Source of the DNA: Saprospiraceae bacterium
GTDB taxonomy: Bacteria; Bacteroidota; Bacteroidia; Chitinophagales; Saprospiraceae
Length of the DNA: 64,000 bases
Assembly: GCA_020630955.1 (NCBI GenBank)
Contig: JAHDIE010000002.1
Location: forward strand, 62,001-126,000
Direction: 5' to 3'
In this document: positions 1-11,132 of the stretch, one piece after another
Position numbering within the stretch: the first letter of the stretch is position 1
Layout: each line of letters opens with the position of its first letter
Notes under the pieces: generated by a model
Told to the model about the DNA's origin: nothing
What the model saw: only the letters and a program-made list of their open reading frames with translations
Databases searched by the model: none
Program-made: the position numbers and the translations under genes

Positions 1-2322
1 AAAGTTTTCTCAATTGTAATTTCTAGGTTGGGATACATCGAAGCAGAAGTCACAGTACCTAAATTAAAAGCTGGAAGCAAACGTTACTATAAAGTAAAAC
101 TAGCTGCTCAAGAAAATGACCTTGGGATTGTAATAAGAGATTCAAAAATTGAAGATGTTGGAGTGGTTCGAGAAGAGGTTACCGATTTTCTAAGATTGCC
201 AACCACCTCTGGAAATTTTGAAAGTGTTTTACCCAACATTGCCTTGGGAGCAAGTTCAGGAACAGGAGGTGAGTTAAGCTCTCAATACAATGTTAGGGGA
301 GGAAACTATGACGAAAATCTAGTGTATGTTAACGATTTTGAAATATTTAGACCACAATTAATTAGGAGTTCTCAGCAAGAAGGATTGAGTTTTCCAAATA
401 TTGATATGATTCGAGATCTTTCATTTTCATCTGGAGGCTTTCAGGCAAAATATGGTGATAAATTATCCTCTGTACTTGATATTAGGTATAAAAGACCAGA
501 AGAATTTAAAAGTTCATTAAGTATGAGTTTGTTGGGAGCATCTGCCCATCTTGAAGGAAGCAAACGTATTGGTGCAAATGCATATAATAAGCTGCGGTAT
601 CTGGTTGGCGCAAGGTATAAAACAACCAATTACTTACTTTCTGCAACTGATATAAAAGGTGAATATGTTCCTAGCTTCACAGACATTCAGAGCTATCTAA
701 GCTATGATATAACACCGGAAATACAAATTGGAATTTTAGGTAATTTTAATAGAAACCTTTTTAATTATATACCACAAACAAGAAACACAACTTCTGGACT
801 AATTAATCAAACAATCCAATTTTCAGTTCTTTATGAGGGGCAGGAGGTTGATGGTTTTACCAATGCAATGGGCGGACTTTCATTAACTTATATTCCGACG
901 AAGGATAGAAATCCAGTCTATTTTAAATTTCTGGGATCTATTTATGGAAATAGAGAAATAGAAACCTTTGATATATTGGGTTATTATAGACTGTCTGAGA
1001 TTGAAGCAGATATTTCAGAGCAGAATAATGGGGAGGAAATTGCGGTCTTGGGTATTGGTACGACCCATGATTATGGAAGAAATAATCTTTATAGCAGGGT
1101 ACAGAATTTCCAACACAAGGGAGGAATAGAGTTGCAAAATGATAAAGGTGCAGCTACACATTTTGTGCAATGGAGTGCTAAGGTTCAGCAAGAATTAATT
1201 GATGATAGAATTAATGAATTTGAAAGATTAGATTCAGCTGGATATTCGATTCCATTCAATGAAAATTTGGTTGAATTAAATAGTGTCATAAAATCGGAAA
1301 ATGAGTTTTTAACCAATCGTTATTCAGCCTTTATTCAGAATACATATAATAAGATTATTGGTGAAGAAAGGTTTGAATTGTCTGTTAATGGAGGAGTGCG
1401 AGCAAGTTATTGGGATTTAAATAAAAATTTAGATATCAGTCCAAGGGGTCAATTACTTTTTAAACCCTTACAAAGTAGAACCAATATAACCTATAAGCTT
1501 GCGGGAGGAATATATTATCAACCGCCATTTTATAGGGAAATGAGAAGACATGATGGAACAGTTAACACAAATTTGGAATCTCAAAAATCTGTTCACATTA
1601 TTGGAGGGATTCAAAAAGATTTGAACTTGCCCAATATTGGGTCAAAGCCATTCAAATTAATTTCAGAATTATACTACAAGCGTTTAAGTAATCTGGTATC
1701 ATATGAAGTCGACAATGTTCAGATTAGATATTCTGGCGAAAATGATGCAGAGGGTTATGTTTGGGGCTGGGATTTAAGAATTAATGGCGAGTTTGTTCCA
1801 GGCACTGAATCTTGGTTCAATTTCTCATTGTTGCAAGCAAAGGAATCTTTAATAGGGATTGAACATAGAAAACGAGAAAGAGGTGAAAGTGAAGGAGTTC
1901 CGGTAAAGTGGGTGAGTAGGCCAACCGAACAATTGATGAATATTGCTATTTATTTTCAAGATTACTTACCAAGAAATAAAAATTTCAAATTTAATGGAAC
2001 AATGACCTATGCAAGTGGATTACCATTTGGTATAAAGGGTCAAAACATTATATTTCGAAATACCTATCGATTCAAGCCTTATATAAGAGCTGATCTAGGA
2101 TTTTTGTATTTATTGTGGGATGAAAGCAAGCTAAAACAAAATCCTCATCATTTTCTTCGATTTTCAAAGCAAACCTGGATTAGTTTAGAGGTTTTTAATT
2201 TAATGAATGTCCAAAATGTGTCTTCAAATACTTGGATCAAGTCAATCGGTTTGTCACAGTATGCAGTTCCTAATTTTTTAACTTCGCGAAGAGTCAATTT
2301 AAGATTTCGAATAGACTTTTAG
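1..2322 (+). CDS. TonB-dependent receptor, 5' end cut by window
   Basis: Outer-membrane TonB-dependent transporter; the substrate cannot be told. The frame is open from base 1, so the N-terminus (signal peptide and most of the first domain) lies upstream. The first visible residues, around GYIEAEVTVPKL, look like the end of a carboxypeptidase-regulatory-like beta-sandwich, the usual leading module of Bacteroidota receptors. A plug domain follows (YNVRGGNYDENLVYVND, then AKYGDKLSSVLDIRYK), then a long barrel rich in alternating aromatic and polar strands. It ends in LRFRIDF, a typical barrel C-terminus with terminal Phe. There are 773 visible residues. No SusD-like partner follows; the next gene is pyrG, 61 bases on. 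A TTG at 28 could be mistaken for the start but lies inside the domain. Confidence 0.9.
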   Translation, partial: KVFSIVISRLGYIEAEVTVPKLKAGSKRYYKVKLAAQENDLGIVIRDSKIEDVGVVREEVTDFLRLPTTSGNFESVLPNIALGASSGTGGELSSQYNVRGGNYDENLVYVNDFEIFRPQLIRSSQQEGLSFPNIDMIRDLSFSSGGFQAKYGDKLSSVLDIRYKRPEEFKSSLSMSLLGASAHLEGSKRIGANAYNKLRYLVGARYKTTNYLLSATDIKGEYVPSFTDIQSYLSYDITPEIQIGILGNFNRNLFNYIPQTRNTTSGLINQTIQFSVLYEGQEVDGFTNAMGGLSLTYIPTKDRNPVYFKFLGSIYGNREIETFDILGYYRLSEIEADISEQNNGEEIAVLGIGTTHDYGRNNLYSRVQNFQHKGGIELQNDKGAATHFVQWSAKVQQELIDDRINEFERLDSAGYSIPFNENLVELNSVIKSENEFLTNRYSAFIQNTYNKIIGEERFELSVNGGVRASYWDLNKNLDISPRGQLLFKPLQSRTNITYKLAGGIYYQPPFYREMRRHDGTVNTNLESQKSVHIIGGIQKDLNLPNIGSKPFKLISELYYKRLSNLVSYEVDNVQIRYSGENDAEGYVWGWDLRINGEFVPGTESWFNFSLLQAKESLIGIEHRKRERGESEGVPVKWVSRPTEQLMNIAIYFQDYLPRNKNFKFNGTMTYASGLPFGIKGQNIIFRNTYRFKPYIRADLGFLYLLWDESKLKQNPHHFLRFSKQTWISLEVFNLMNVQNVSSNTWIKSIGLSQYAVPNFLTSRRVNLRFRIDF

Positions 2323-2331
2323 AAATTTTAA

Positions 2332-2339
2332 TATCTTTG
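2332..2339 (+). promoter_or_regulatory. Candidate Bacteroidota -7 element for pyrG
   Basis: TATCTTTG matches the Bacteroidota -7 consensus TAnnTTTG. It lies 44 bases before the pyrG ATG, just after the receptor stop codon. No good -33 TTG is visible at the usual distance, so this rests on the -7 match and position only. Confidence 0.45.
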
Positions 2340-2374
2340 AATCCCGTAATGAAGTCTTTCTAAAAAAACCTTAG

Positions 2375-4520
<2,146 letters not shown>

Positions 4521-4523
4521 ACT

Positions 4524-4552
4524 AAAAAAAAAAGAGAACCTATTGGTCCTCT
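4524..4552 (-). terminator. Intrinsic terminator after the 4540-5130 gene
   Basis: On the minus strand an 8-bp stem, AGAGGACC then loop AATA then GGTTCTCT (one G-U pair), is followed by a run of nine to ten T. The hairpin overlaps the TAG stop of the minus-strand gene. The plus strand has no T-run after the stem, so it would stop the minus gene but not the methyltransferase transcript. Confidence 0.7.
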
Positions 4553-5130
4553 GAATCTGTAGTCGTTTCTTGTGCCTTGAGCAAGTGTTCAGTCGCTTTA
4601 AAAGACTTGATAACATCTTGATTGGCTTTGTACTCTTCATCAAATTTAAGATGATAATCTTTGATGATTTCTTTAAGTTCTTTTTCTTTTTCCATGACTA
4701 AAGATCTAGGTAACTTTCTAATAGAACTAGTCATTTGTTTGTTGAATTCCATCATAACGGATTTCTTACTTTTTAACAAACTCATAGACAATGCATGCAC
4801 AGATGTTCCTACTCTTCTTTTTTCAACAACTACATCTTGTTCTATTCCTTTTTCCAACACTTTGTTGAATTTTTCTATAACTTCTCCAACATCTTCTTTG
4901 AATTTGTCGCCATGTTTGCTTAAAAGTTCTTCAACCTTAGACTTTTGTTCTTCTAAAGCAGCTTGATACTCTGTATCTGCTTCTACTGTAGTTTCATCCA
5001 TTTCTTGAGTCACTGGGGCTACATTCATAATGTCTGCTATTAGAGACCCTCCTGAAGATGCTTCTTCCTCCTGTCCAAACAGTACATTCATTGATAGGAA
5101 TAACAAAGCAAAAAAGAATAAATTTTTCAT
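4540..5130 (-). CDS. Secreted helical protein of unknown function
   Basis: Not recognised. The 196 residues open with a clear signal peptide (MKNLFFFALLFLSMNVLFGQ, cleavage expected after Gly or Gln) and are otherwise rich in Lys and Glu. Predicted long amphipathic helices such as LEEQKSKVEELLSKHGDKFK suggest a helical or coiled-coil periplasmic or exported protein. There are no Cys residues in the mature part and no catalytic motif. The C-terminus is acidic (TTDSEDQ). It has its own terminator and about 300 bases of upstream non-coding DNA, so it is probably transcribed alone. Confidence 0.7.
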   Translation of the reverse strand: MKNLFFFALLFLSMNVLFGQEEEASSGGSLIADIMNVAPVTQEMDETTVEADTEYQAALEEQKSKVEELLSKHGDKFKEDVGEVIEKFNKVLEKGIEQDVVVEKRRVGTSVHALSMSLLKSKKSVMMEFNKQMTSSIRKLPRSLVMEKEKELKEIIKDYHLKFDEEYKANQDVIKSFKATEHLLKAQETTTDSEDQ

Positions 5131-5430
5131 TTTTTAACGACGTTTAAATACAAGCGAAAATTACCAAAAAAATAGGATTTAGATCAATTTATACACCAGT
5201 TAAATAGGATTGTATCACTTTGTGAGCAAAAAACCTACCTTGGTTAGTCAAAATCAATGTAAAGAAAATCATTTATTCGCTTGTCGTCAAGCCTGACGAC
5301 CTATAATTAAATATTAAAAACTATAATAATACCTTAATTTATGTCGATTTTGACTCAATTTGCCCATTTTGTGTCATATTTATTTTTAACGAAGTACTTA
5401 AAAGAATATTGAGTTCCTTTCAAATAGTAT
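5131..5430. other. 300-base non-coding gap with one perfect hairpin
   Basis: No gene is visible on either strand. The gap separates two minus-strand envelope genes and should hold the promoter of the 4540-5130 gene, although no TAnnTTTG match stands out. Its one clear structure is the perfect inverted repeat at 5283-5300. Confidence 0.6.
5283..5300. repeat. Perfect 7-bp inverted repeat
   Basis: GTCGTCA - AGCC - TGACGAC, a perfect 7-bp stem with a 4-base loop in otherwise AT-rich DNA. Neither side has a T-run, so it is not a classical terminator. It could be an operator, an RNA hairpin in the leader of the downstream gene, or an RNA-processing site. Confidence 0.5.
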
Positions 5431-6150
5431 TTATCTAAACATGCCTCTTTGTTCTTTTAAATAGTCTGGTCTAAACATAAGTCTAATTCCAGGCTGAATT
5501 TCCCAAATCTTTGATTTATTTTCAAATAAAGGTTTGTTACCATTATTTACTTGATTTTCTAAATTCTCCCACACCAAAGAAGGAGTATAATTCAATGTTA
5601 TATAAGGACTAATAGTGATCCATTCAGTAATTCCTATATCTAAACCTGTTGAAACACCTAATCTAAAATTTATCATTGTATTCTCATTTGACCCAGTTTC
5701 ATTTTCGTTATCAAGGATTTCTAACTTATGATAGGCAATTGCGGGATTTATTCCAACAAAAAATCCTTTTTCTATAAAGCTTCCGTCTTTACCCCAGGTA
5801 GGACAATTACAGTCTCCTTCAATATCTAAAGTGTAAATCTGGGTATTGAAATTTAAATAAAATGATTGTTTGGCAAACTCTAAACCTTCTCCGTTTAAAC
5901 GCTGTCCTTGAGTATTTTGGAATGAAAGTTCTGGAAGAAATTCAACCCGGTAATTCTTCAGTCTAAACCAATACGAAAGTCCATATTCTATTCCATCAGC
6001 TATGAAAGCCTCACTCGAAACAGGGGATTCATTTATAATCTCTTCCCATTCTGGATATGAATTTAGACTGTATTTTGCTGAAACAGAAAATTGTGCTGAT
6101 AGCGTGACAAATCCTATCAAACAAAAAGAAAGAACAACTAATTTTTTCAT
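5431..6150 (-). CDS. Outer-membrane beta-barrel protein, unknown function
   Basis: Predicted small outer-membrane barrel of 239 residues. Signal peptide MKKLVVLSFCLIGFVTLSAQ is followed by alternating strands with Gly and aromatics (ISPYITLNYTPSLVWE, IWEIQPGIRLMF). Two Cys (DCNCPTWG) sit in a likely loop. The longer open frame reaches 6312, but the ATG at 6150 directly precedes the signal peptide, and the upstream part overlaps the rimO start on the other strand. It is divergent from rimO with only 64 bases between starts, so the two promoters share that space. No specific family is recognised beyond the general Bacteroidota barrel type. Confidence 0.75.
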   Translation of the reverse strand: MKKLVVLSFCLIGFVTLSAQFSVSAKYSLNSYPEWEEIINESPVSSEAFIADGIEYGLSYWFRLKNYRVEFLPELSFQNTQGQRLNGEGLEFAKQSFYLNFNTQIYTLDIEGDCNCPTWGKDGSFIEKGFFVGINPAIAYHKLEILDNENETGSNENTMINFRLGVSTGLDIGITEWITISPYITLNYTPSLVWENLENQVNNGNKPLFENKSKIWEIQPGIRLMFRPDYLKEQRGMFR

Positions 6151-6214
6151 GGTTCCAAAAGTTATAAACGTTAAGTTTGTTATTAATAAACGTACTTTTA
6201 TAGTAATAATTGGG

Positions 6215-7525
6215 ATGAAGACAAAAAAGTTAGATAAAGATAAGGTTTCTGTGATTACTTTGGGTTGCTCAAAGAATCTGGTCGATTCAGAGAATTTAAT
6301 TACACAGCTCAAAGCAAATGATTTTGATGTAGAGCATGATCAGAGTACAGATGCAAATATTGTTGTTGTAAATACATGTGGATTTATAGACTTAGCTAAA
6401 GAAGAATCCGTTGAAACCATACTCCATTATGCTGATGCAAAAACAAAAGGGCAGATAGAAAAACTCTATGTTACTGGTTGTCTTTCTGAACGATATAAGG
6501 CCGACCTTGAAAAAGATATTCCTGAAGTTGATGCTTATTTTGGAACAATGGAACTTCCCAGCCTTTTAGGAAGGTTGAATGCTGATTATCAGCACGATTT
6601 GTTAGGAGAGAGAAGTATTACAACACCCATGCATTATGCTTACTTGAAAATATCCGAAGGGTGTAATCGGACATGCAGTTTTTGTGCAATACCATTAATG
6701 AGAGGTAAGCATATTTCTAGGAGCATTGAAGATTTGGTAAAAGAGGCTCGACATCTTGCTTCTATGGGAGTGAAAGAACTTTTATTAATAGCTCAAGAAT
6801 TAACCTATTATGGTCTTGATATTTATAAAGAAAGAGCATTGCCCAAATTACTCGATGCTTTGTGTGAAGTGGAGGGTATAGAATGGATTAGATTGCACTA
6901 TGCATATCCTTCAAAATTTCCATTAGAAATTATAAAGACTATGGCAAAACAAAGTAAGGTTTGCAATTACCTGGACATGCCATTACAACATGCTAGTGAT
7001 CCTGTTTTAAAAAATATGAAAAGACAAATCACAAATGCTGATCAGATAGAGTTAATTAAAAATATTAAAGCACTTAATCCAGAAATTAGAATGCGGACAA
7101 CTATGCTAGTTGGTTTTCCTGGCGAATCTGAGAATGATTTTGAAGATCTTTGTGCTTTTGTGAAGTTCGCCAGATTCGATCGTTTGGGCGTATTTAAATA
7201 TTCACACGAGGAAAATACTTCAGCACACGAAATGGAGGATGATGTTTCTGAAGAAGTAAAGCAGGAAAGAGCCAATAGGATCATGGAAGTTCAGCGTGAA
7301 ATATCTTTGGAAAATAATGAAGCTTTAGTTGGAAAAACATTAAGAGTATTGGTTGATAGAAAAGAGGGAGAGTACTTTATCGCCAGGACAGAGTACGATT
7401 CACCTGAAGTAGATAATGAAGTATTGATTGATGCAAAGCTTAATTATTGCAGAATTGGTGATTTCACTACAGTCAAAATTGATTCAAGCGAAGAATATGA
7501 TTTGTATGCCTCAGTAGTTAAGTAA
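6215..7525 (+). CDS. rimO: Ribosomal protein S12 methylthiotransferase RimO
   Basis: Radical-SAM enzyme that methylthiolates the conserved Asp of ribosomal protein S12. It is 436 residues, normal for RimO. The N-terminal MTTase domain has its three cluster cysteines in TLGCSKN, VNTCGF and VTGCLSE. The radical-SAM core carries CNRTCSFC (CxxxCxxC), and a C-terminal TRAM domain follows (residues about 370-436). The LGCSKNLVDSE opening is characteristic of RimO rather than MiaB. The chosen ATG gives a normal N-terminus; the frame is open further upstream to 6002 but overlaps the divergent barrel gene. Confidence 0.95.
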   Translation: MKTKKLDKDKVSVITLGCSKNLVDSENLITQLKANDFDVEHDQSTDANIVVVNTCGFIDLAKEESVETILHYADAKTKGQIEKLYVTGCLSERYKADLEKDIPEVDAYFGTMELPSLLGRLNADYQHDLLGERSITTPMHYAYLKISEGCNRTCSFCAIPLMRGKHISRSIEDLVKEARHLASMGVKELLLIAQELTYYGLDIYKERALPKLLDALCEVEGIEWIRLHYAYPSKFPLEIIKTMAKQSKVCNYLDMPLQHASDPVLKNMKRQITNADQIELIKNIKALNPEIRMRTTMLVGFPGESENDFEDLCAFVKFARFDRLGVFKYSHEENTSAHEMEDDVSEEVKQERANRIMEVQREISLENNEALVGKTLRVLVDRKEGEYFIARTEYDSPEVDNEVLIDAKLNYCRIGDFTTVKIDSSEEYDLYASVVK

Positions 7526-7544
7526 TTTTATATCAATCATTGTA

Positions 7545-7973
7545 ATGAAAGATAATTCCATATTAGAAGCAAGAATACACCCACTCAAACAAGCGATCGG
7601 TGTTCTATCTATACTTATTGTCATTTTAGGTGTAGCTAAGTTAATTTTTTCACCAACATCCAGTAATTATTGGGAAATTGTATCAGCAGGGGTTTTGTTT
7701 TATGCAATGATGAATGCTGTTTTAAGTATAGCTTTTGAAAATCAAAACTACTATTGGTTATATTCCATCATAGGTTTTTTTACTTTGTTGTTATTGGGTG
7801 GTGGTCTTGCATATATTTTGTCTGGAACAAATATTGATGAAGCTGGTTCTTTTAGATGGATATTTCTAGTATTCACAATGGGGTATATAATACTTTTAGG
7901 TATTGTAAGAACTATGAAAAAAATAATAACGATTGCCCAACGAGAAGATACTCGTTTTAAGAATGAACAATAA
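7545..7973 (+). CDS. Small integral membrane protein, unknown function
   Basis: Not recognised. The 142 residues hold about four hydrophobic helices (around 18-38, 46-64, 72-92 and 102-122) with a short basic C-terminal tail (RTMKKIITIAQRED). No signal peptide cleavage site or conserved catalytic residue is visible. It lies 19 bases after rimO and 8 bases before msrB on the same strand, so it is probably in their transcript. Proteins of this shape are often annotated only as DUF membrane proteins in Bacteroidota. Confidence 0.7.
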   Translation: MKDNSILEARIHPLKQAIGVLSILIVILGVAKLIFSPTSSNYWEIVSAGVLFYAMMNAVLSIAFENQNYYWLYSIIGFFTLLLLGGGLAYILSGTNIDEAGSFRWIFLVFTMGYIILLGIVRTMKKIITIAQREDTRFKNEQ

Positions 7974-7981
7974 AAAACCTT

Positions 7982-8521
7982 ATGAAAAAAATAATTCTTT
8001 TCACTTCATGTTTGTTTTTTTTTACAGCCTGTGGTTCTAAGTCACAATCTACTTCAAATAAGAAATCTGATTCACAATTGGATCAAGTAAAATCTACTTA
8101 CGTAAATAATTATACTGGTGAAAAAATAGTAAAATCTGAAGAAGATTGGCAAGAAGAACTTTCAGAGATGGAATTTTATGTAATCAGAGAAAAAGGAACT
8201 GAACGAGCTTTTACAGGTTCATTGTTGGATGAAAAAAGAAATGGCACTTTCGTTTGTAAGGCTTGCCAGTTGCCATTGTTTGACTCAACGTCAAAATTTA
8301 AATCTGGAACTGGTTGGCCTAGTTTTTATATTCCACATGAAGAAGAAAATATTGCTTCAGAAACAGATTATCTAATCGGATATGCACGCACCGAAGTCAT
8401 GTGTGCTAGGTGTGATGGACATCTAGGGCATGTTTTTGATGATGGACCGAAACCAACTGGACTGCGATATTGTATCAATTCAGTCTCCTTGGATTTTGTA
8501 CCAAATCAAAAAGAACCCTAA
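7982..8521 (+). CDS. msrB: Peptide-methionine (R)-S-oxide reductase, lipoprotein form
   Basis: Reduces methionine-R-sulfoxide in damaged proteins. The 179-residue protein starts with a lipoprotein-like signal (LFFFTACGS, lipid-carrying C17), so the enzyme should be anchored outside the cytoplasm rather than soluble. The MsrB domain covers about residues 45-175, with both zinc CxxC pairs (CKAC and CARC), the SGTGWPSF substrate motif, GHLGHVFDDGP, and catalytic Cys in LRYCINS. It ends with a 4-base stop overlap against convergent tyrS. Electrons could come from a periplasmic thioredoxin such as the one at 22665-23219 (inference). Confidence 0.92.
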   Translation: MKKIILFTSCLFFFTACGSKSQSTSNKKSDSQLDQVKSTYVNNYTGEKIVKSEEDWQEELSEMEFYVIREKGTERAFTGSLLDEKRNGTFVCKACQLPLFDSTSKFKSGTGWPSFYIPHEEENIASETDYLIGYARTEVMCARCDGHLGHVFDDGPKPTGLRYCINSVSLDFVPNQKEP

Positions 8522-9795
8522 ATTGTTTTAATCAAGAATTTATTTTTCTTTCCATTTTCTATCATTAAAAATTGTCCATGTAGCAGTTGTTCTGCTTTTA
8601 TCTCATAATTTTCGTCAGCAACTTTTTCTTTGTTGACAGAAACTGAATTGTTTTTTATAGCTCTTCTGGCTTCACTTTTTGATCCAACTATCGTACTATA
8701 TTCAGCCATAAGATCAATTAATTTTATTCTGTTTTGAATCAGGGATTTGGCTATTTCGAAACTTTGAATTTCTTGACCAACAGAATCTAATGTTTGATTA
8801 TCCATTGATAATAATGACTCCTTAGTAGCATGTTTGTTAAATAGAATTTCAGATACTTGCATAACTGACTCATATGCCTCATCAGAATGCACCCGTCTGG
8901 TAATTTCTTCTGCCAATAATTTTTTAAGTATTCTTGGGTCAGATTCATGTTCTTTTTCCTGTGCCTCTACTTCTTCTTTTGATTTCAGCGTGAAGTACCG
9001 AGTGTACTTTGGAATATCAGCATCATCCGAATTTATCCAAAATTGGTAAAACTTATATGGGCTTGTCATTGTAGGATCCAACCAAATGTTCCCTCCTTCT
9101 GATTTGCCAAACTTTTTACCATCTGATTTGGTCAACAATGGTGTTGTTATAGCATATGCTTTTGCATCTGTAAGATTCCTTCGAATAAACTCTGTACCAG
9201 AGGTAATATTTCCCCATTGATCAGAGCCACCCATCTGAAATTTTACGCCATGATTTTGATATAGAAATTGGAAGTCATAAGCTTGAAGTAACTGATAACT
9301 GAATTCAGTAAAAGAAAGACCTGTTTCCAATCTGTTTTTAACAGAATCCTTTGATAACATATAACTTACGGTCAAGGTCTTGCCCACATCCCTTAAAAAG
9401 GAAAGTATATTCATGTCCTTGTAAAAGTCGAAGTTATTCAACATAATAGCCTTATTAGGGCCATCTTCAAAATTTAAAAGCTTTTCTGCTTGTTTGGCTT
9501 GATGAGAAAGGTTAAAATCTAATTCTTCAAAACTTTTTAGTTGCCTTTCTTTATCTTTTCCAGATGGATCTCCAATGCGACCTGTGGCTCCACCCATCAG
9601 TACAATTGGGGTGTTTCCAGTCAATTGCCACAACTTTAAAAGCTGCAATTGTACAAAGTTACCTATTGTCATTGAAGGAGCAGTCGGGTCAAAGCCTATA
9701 TAACCGATATTAGATTTTTGTTGTAATTGTTCTTCAGCCCCAGGAGTCATATCAAACAACATGTCTCTCCATTTTAATTCTTCAATAAAATTCAT
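8518..9795 (-). CDS. tyrS: Tyrosyl-tRNA synthetase
   Basis: Charges tRNA-Tyr with tyrosine. The 425 residues have the standard plan: class I catalytic core (FDPTAPS near residue 35, GGATGRIGDPSGK, MGGSDQWGNI), KMSKS-like loop KFGKS, and a C-terminal S4 RNA-binding domain (KSEARRAIKNNSVSVN). The HIGH signature reads TIGN at residues 43-46, replacing both histidines. The frame allows a TTG one codon earlier; ATG at 9795 is preferred. It is divergent from the permease gene, and its stop overlaps msrB. Confidence 0.95.
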   Translation of the reverse strand: MNFIEELKWRDMLFDMTPGAEEQLQQKSNIGYIGFDPTAPSMTIGNFVQLQLLKLWQLTGNTPIVLMGGATGRIGDPSGKDKERQLKSFEELDFNLSHQAKQAEKLLNFEDGPNKAIMLNNFDFYKDMNILSFLRDVGKTLTVSYMLSKDSVKNRLETGLSFTEFSYQLLQAYDFQFLYQNHGVKFQMGGSDQWGNITSGTEFIRRNLTDAKAYAITTPLLTKSDGKKFGKSEGGNIWLDPTMTSPYKFYQFWINSDDADIPKYTRYFTLKSKEEVEAQEKEHESDPRILKKLLAEEITRRVHSDEAYESVMQVSEILFNKHATKESLLSMDNQTLDSVGQEIQSFEIAKSLIQNRIKLIDLMAEYSTIVGSKSEARRAIKNNSVSVNKEKVADENYEIKAEQLLHGQFLMIENGKKNKFLIKTI

Positions 9796-9811
9796 CAATG
9801 ATAAGTTTATG

Positions 9812-9819
9812 CAAATGTA
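9812..9819 (-). promoter_or_regulatory. Candidate -7 element for tyrS
   Basis: On the minus strand TACATTTG matches TAnnTTTG, 16 bases before the tyrS ATG. This would give a very short leader. No clear -33 element is seen. Confidence 0.4.
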
Positions 9820-9847
9820 TGATATTTGTGCATATTTGAGATATCAG

Positions 9848-11122
9848 ATGAATTCTTCATTATTTATAGCCAAAAGATTAATACATAAATCCTCGTCAGG
9901 GTTTACAAGCATTATTATTAAAATTGCTACTGCTACTGTAGCCTTGGGTCTCGTTGTTATGCTATGTGCTAATTCAGTGATAAATGGATTCCAAAATGAA
10001 ATCTCAAATAAGATTTTTGGATTTTGGGGGCATATTCATATTAACGACACAAAAATTACACGAAGCTTTGAAACCATACCAATTAAGGCTGATCATGCAT
10101 TGGTAGATTCCATATCTAATATTGGGCAAATAGAGGTGATTGATAATTTTACGGGGGATATAATTTCAACAAAAGGAGGAGTAAGACATGTACAATCTTA
10201 TTCTTTTTGTCCTGGTGTTTTAAATAGACATAAAGTCTTTGAAGGAATAATACTGAAAGGTATTTCTGACGATAGTGACAAAGAGCGCTTGCAAAGTTTC
10301 TTGAAAGAAGGTGAACTTATTTCATTTTATGATACAATTGAATCTCGGGATTTGATTATTTCGGAGCAAACTGCTAAAAGGTTGGAAGTTAAAATAAAAG
10401 ATAAATTAATAATAAATTTTGCAAAAGACCGTAAAGTTTTAAAAAAGCCATTTACAATTAAAGGAATTTATAAAACAGGATTGGAGGAATATGATAAGAA
10501 GTTCGCCTTTTGTGATCAGAAAGTTGTACAAGATGTATTAGGTTGGGAAGATTACCAAATTACAGGATACGAAGTGTTTTTAGACCATATCGATGATGCT
10601 CCTAAGATGTCAGAATTGATTTATAAAGAGTATTTACCTACTGGTCTATATTCCGAAACAATTCAAGAAAAACGACCAAATATTTTTGAATGGTTAGACT
10701 TGTTGAATATTAACGAGCGAATTATTATTATGTTAATGATACTGGTTTCAATCATTAATATGGCTACGGTGATTTTGATTTTTATTTTGGATAGAAGTCA
10801 TATGATTGGAGTATTAAAATCAGTAGGTTACAAAAATTGGCCGGTTAGAAAAGTATTTATGTATCAGGCAGTTTGGATTCTCCTACGAGGAGTTGTTTAT
10901 GGAAATTTAATCGCATTTGTTTTGTTGTTTGCACAAAAGAATTGGGGCATAGTAAAACTGAATGAAGCAAGTTATTATTTGTCAGTAGCACCTGTTAGTT
11001 TTTCAATTTGGCAGGTTCTTGTGATTAATTTTGTTGTAATTATTGTTACTTGCATGTCTATGATTTTGCCAACATATATCATCACTAGAATTAAGCCAAT
11101 CAAGGTTCTTGAATTTACCTAA
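9848..11122 (+). CDS. ABC transporter permease, LolC/LolE-MacB (FtsX) type
   Basis: Inner-membrane permease of the lipoprotein-release/FtsX family; no ATPase gene is adjacent. The 424 residues show one N-terminal transmembrane helix (about 23-47, ATATVALGLVVMLCANSVI), a large periplasmic MacB-like domain (about 50-280) and three C-terminal helices forming the FtsX domain, with DRSHMIGVLKSVGY between helices, as in LolC/E. The ATG at 9848 is chosen because the longer frame back to 9761 overlaps tyrS. The likely role is extracting lipoproteins from the inner membrane, but MacB-like export cannot be excluded. Confidence 0.85.
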   Translation: MNSSLFIAKRLIHKSSSGFTSIIIKIATATVALGLVVMLCANSVINGFQNEISNKIFGFWGHIHINDTKITRSFETIPIKADHALVDSISNIGQIEVIDNFTGDIISTKGGVRHVQSYSFCPGVLNRHKVFEGIILKGISDDSDKERLQSFLKEGELISFYDTIESRDLIISEQTAKRLEVKIKDKLIINFAKDRKVLKKPFTIKGIYKTGLEEYDKKFAFCDQKVVQDVLGWEDYQITGYEVFLDHIDDAPKMSELIYKEYLPTGLYSETIQEKRPNIFEWLDLLNINERIIIMLMILVSIINMATVILIFILDRSHMIGVLKSVGYKNWPVRKVFMYQAVWILLRGVVYGNLIAFVLLFAQKNWGIVKLNEASYYLSVAPVSFSIWQVLVINFVVIIVTCMSMILPTYIITRIKPIKVLEFT

Positions 11123-11132
11123 AGACTATTTA

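Noticed and set aside
6151-6312. N-terminal extension of the 5431 barrel gene
   Set aside because: The extension would run into rimO on the other strand and place the signal peptide inside the protein; the ATG at 6150 is the natural start.
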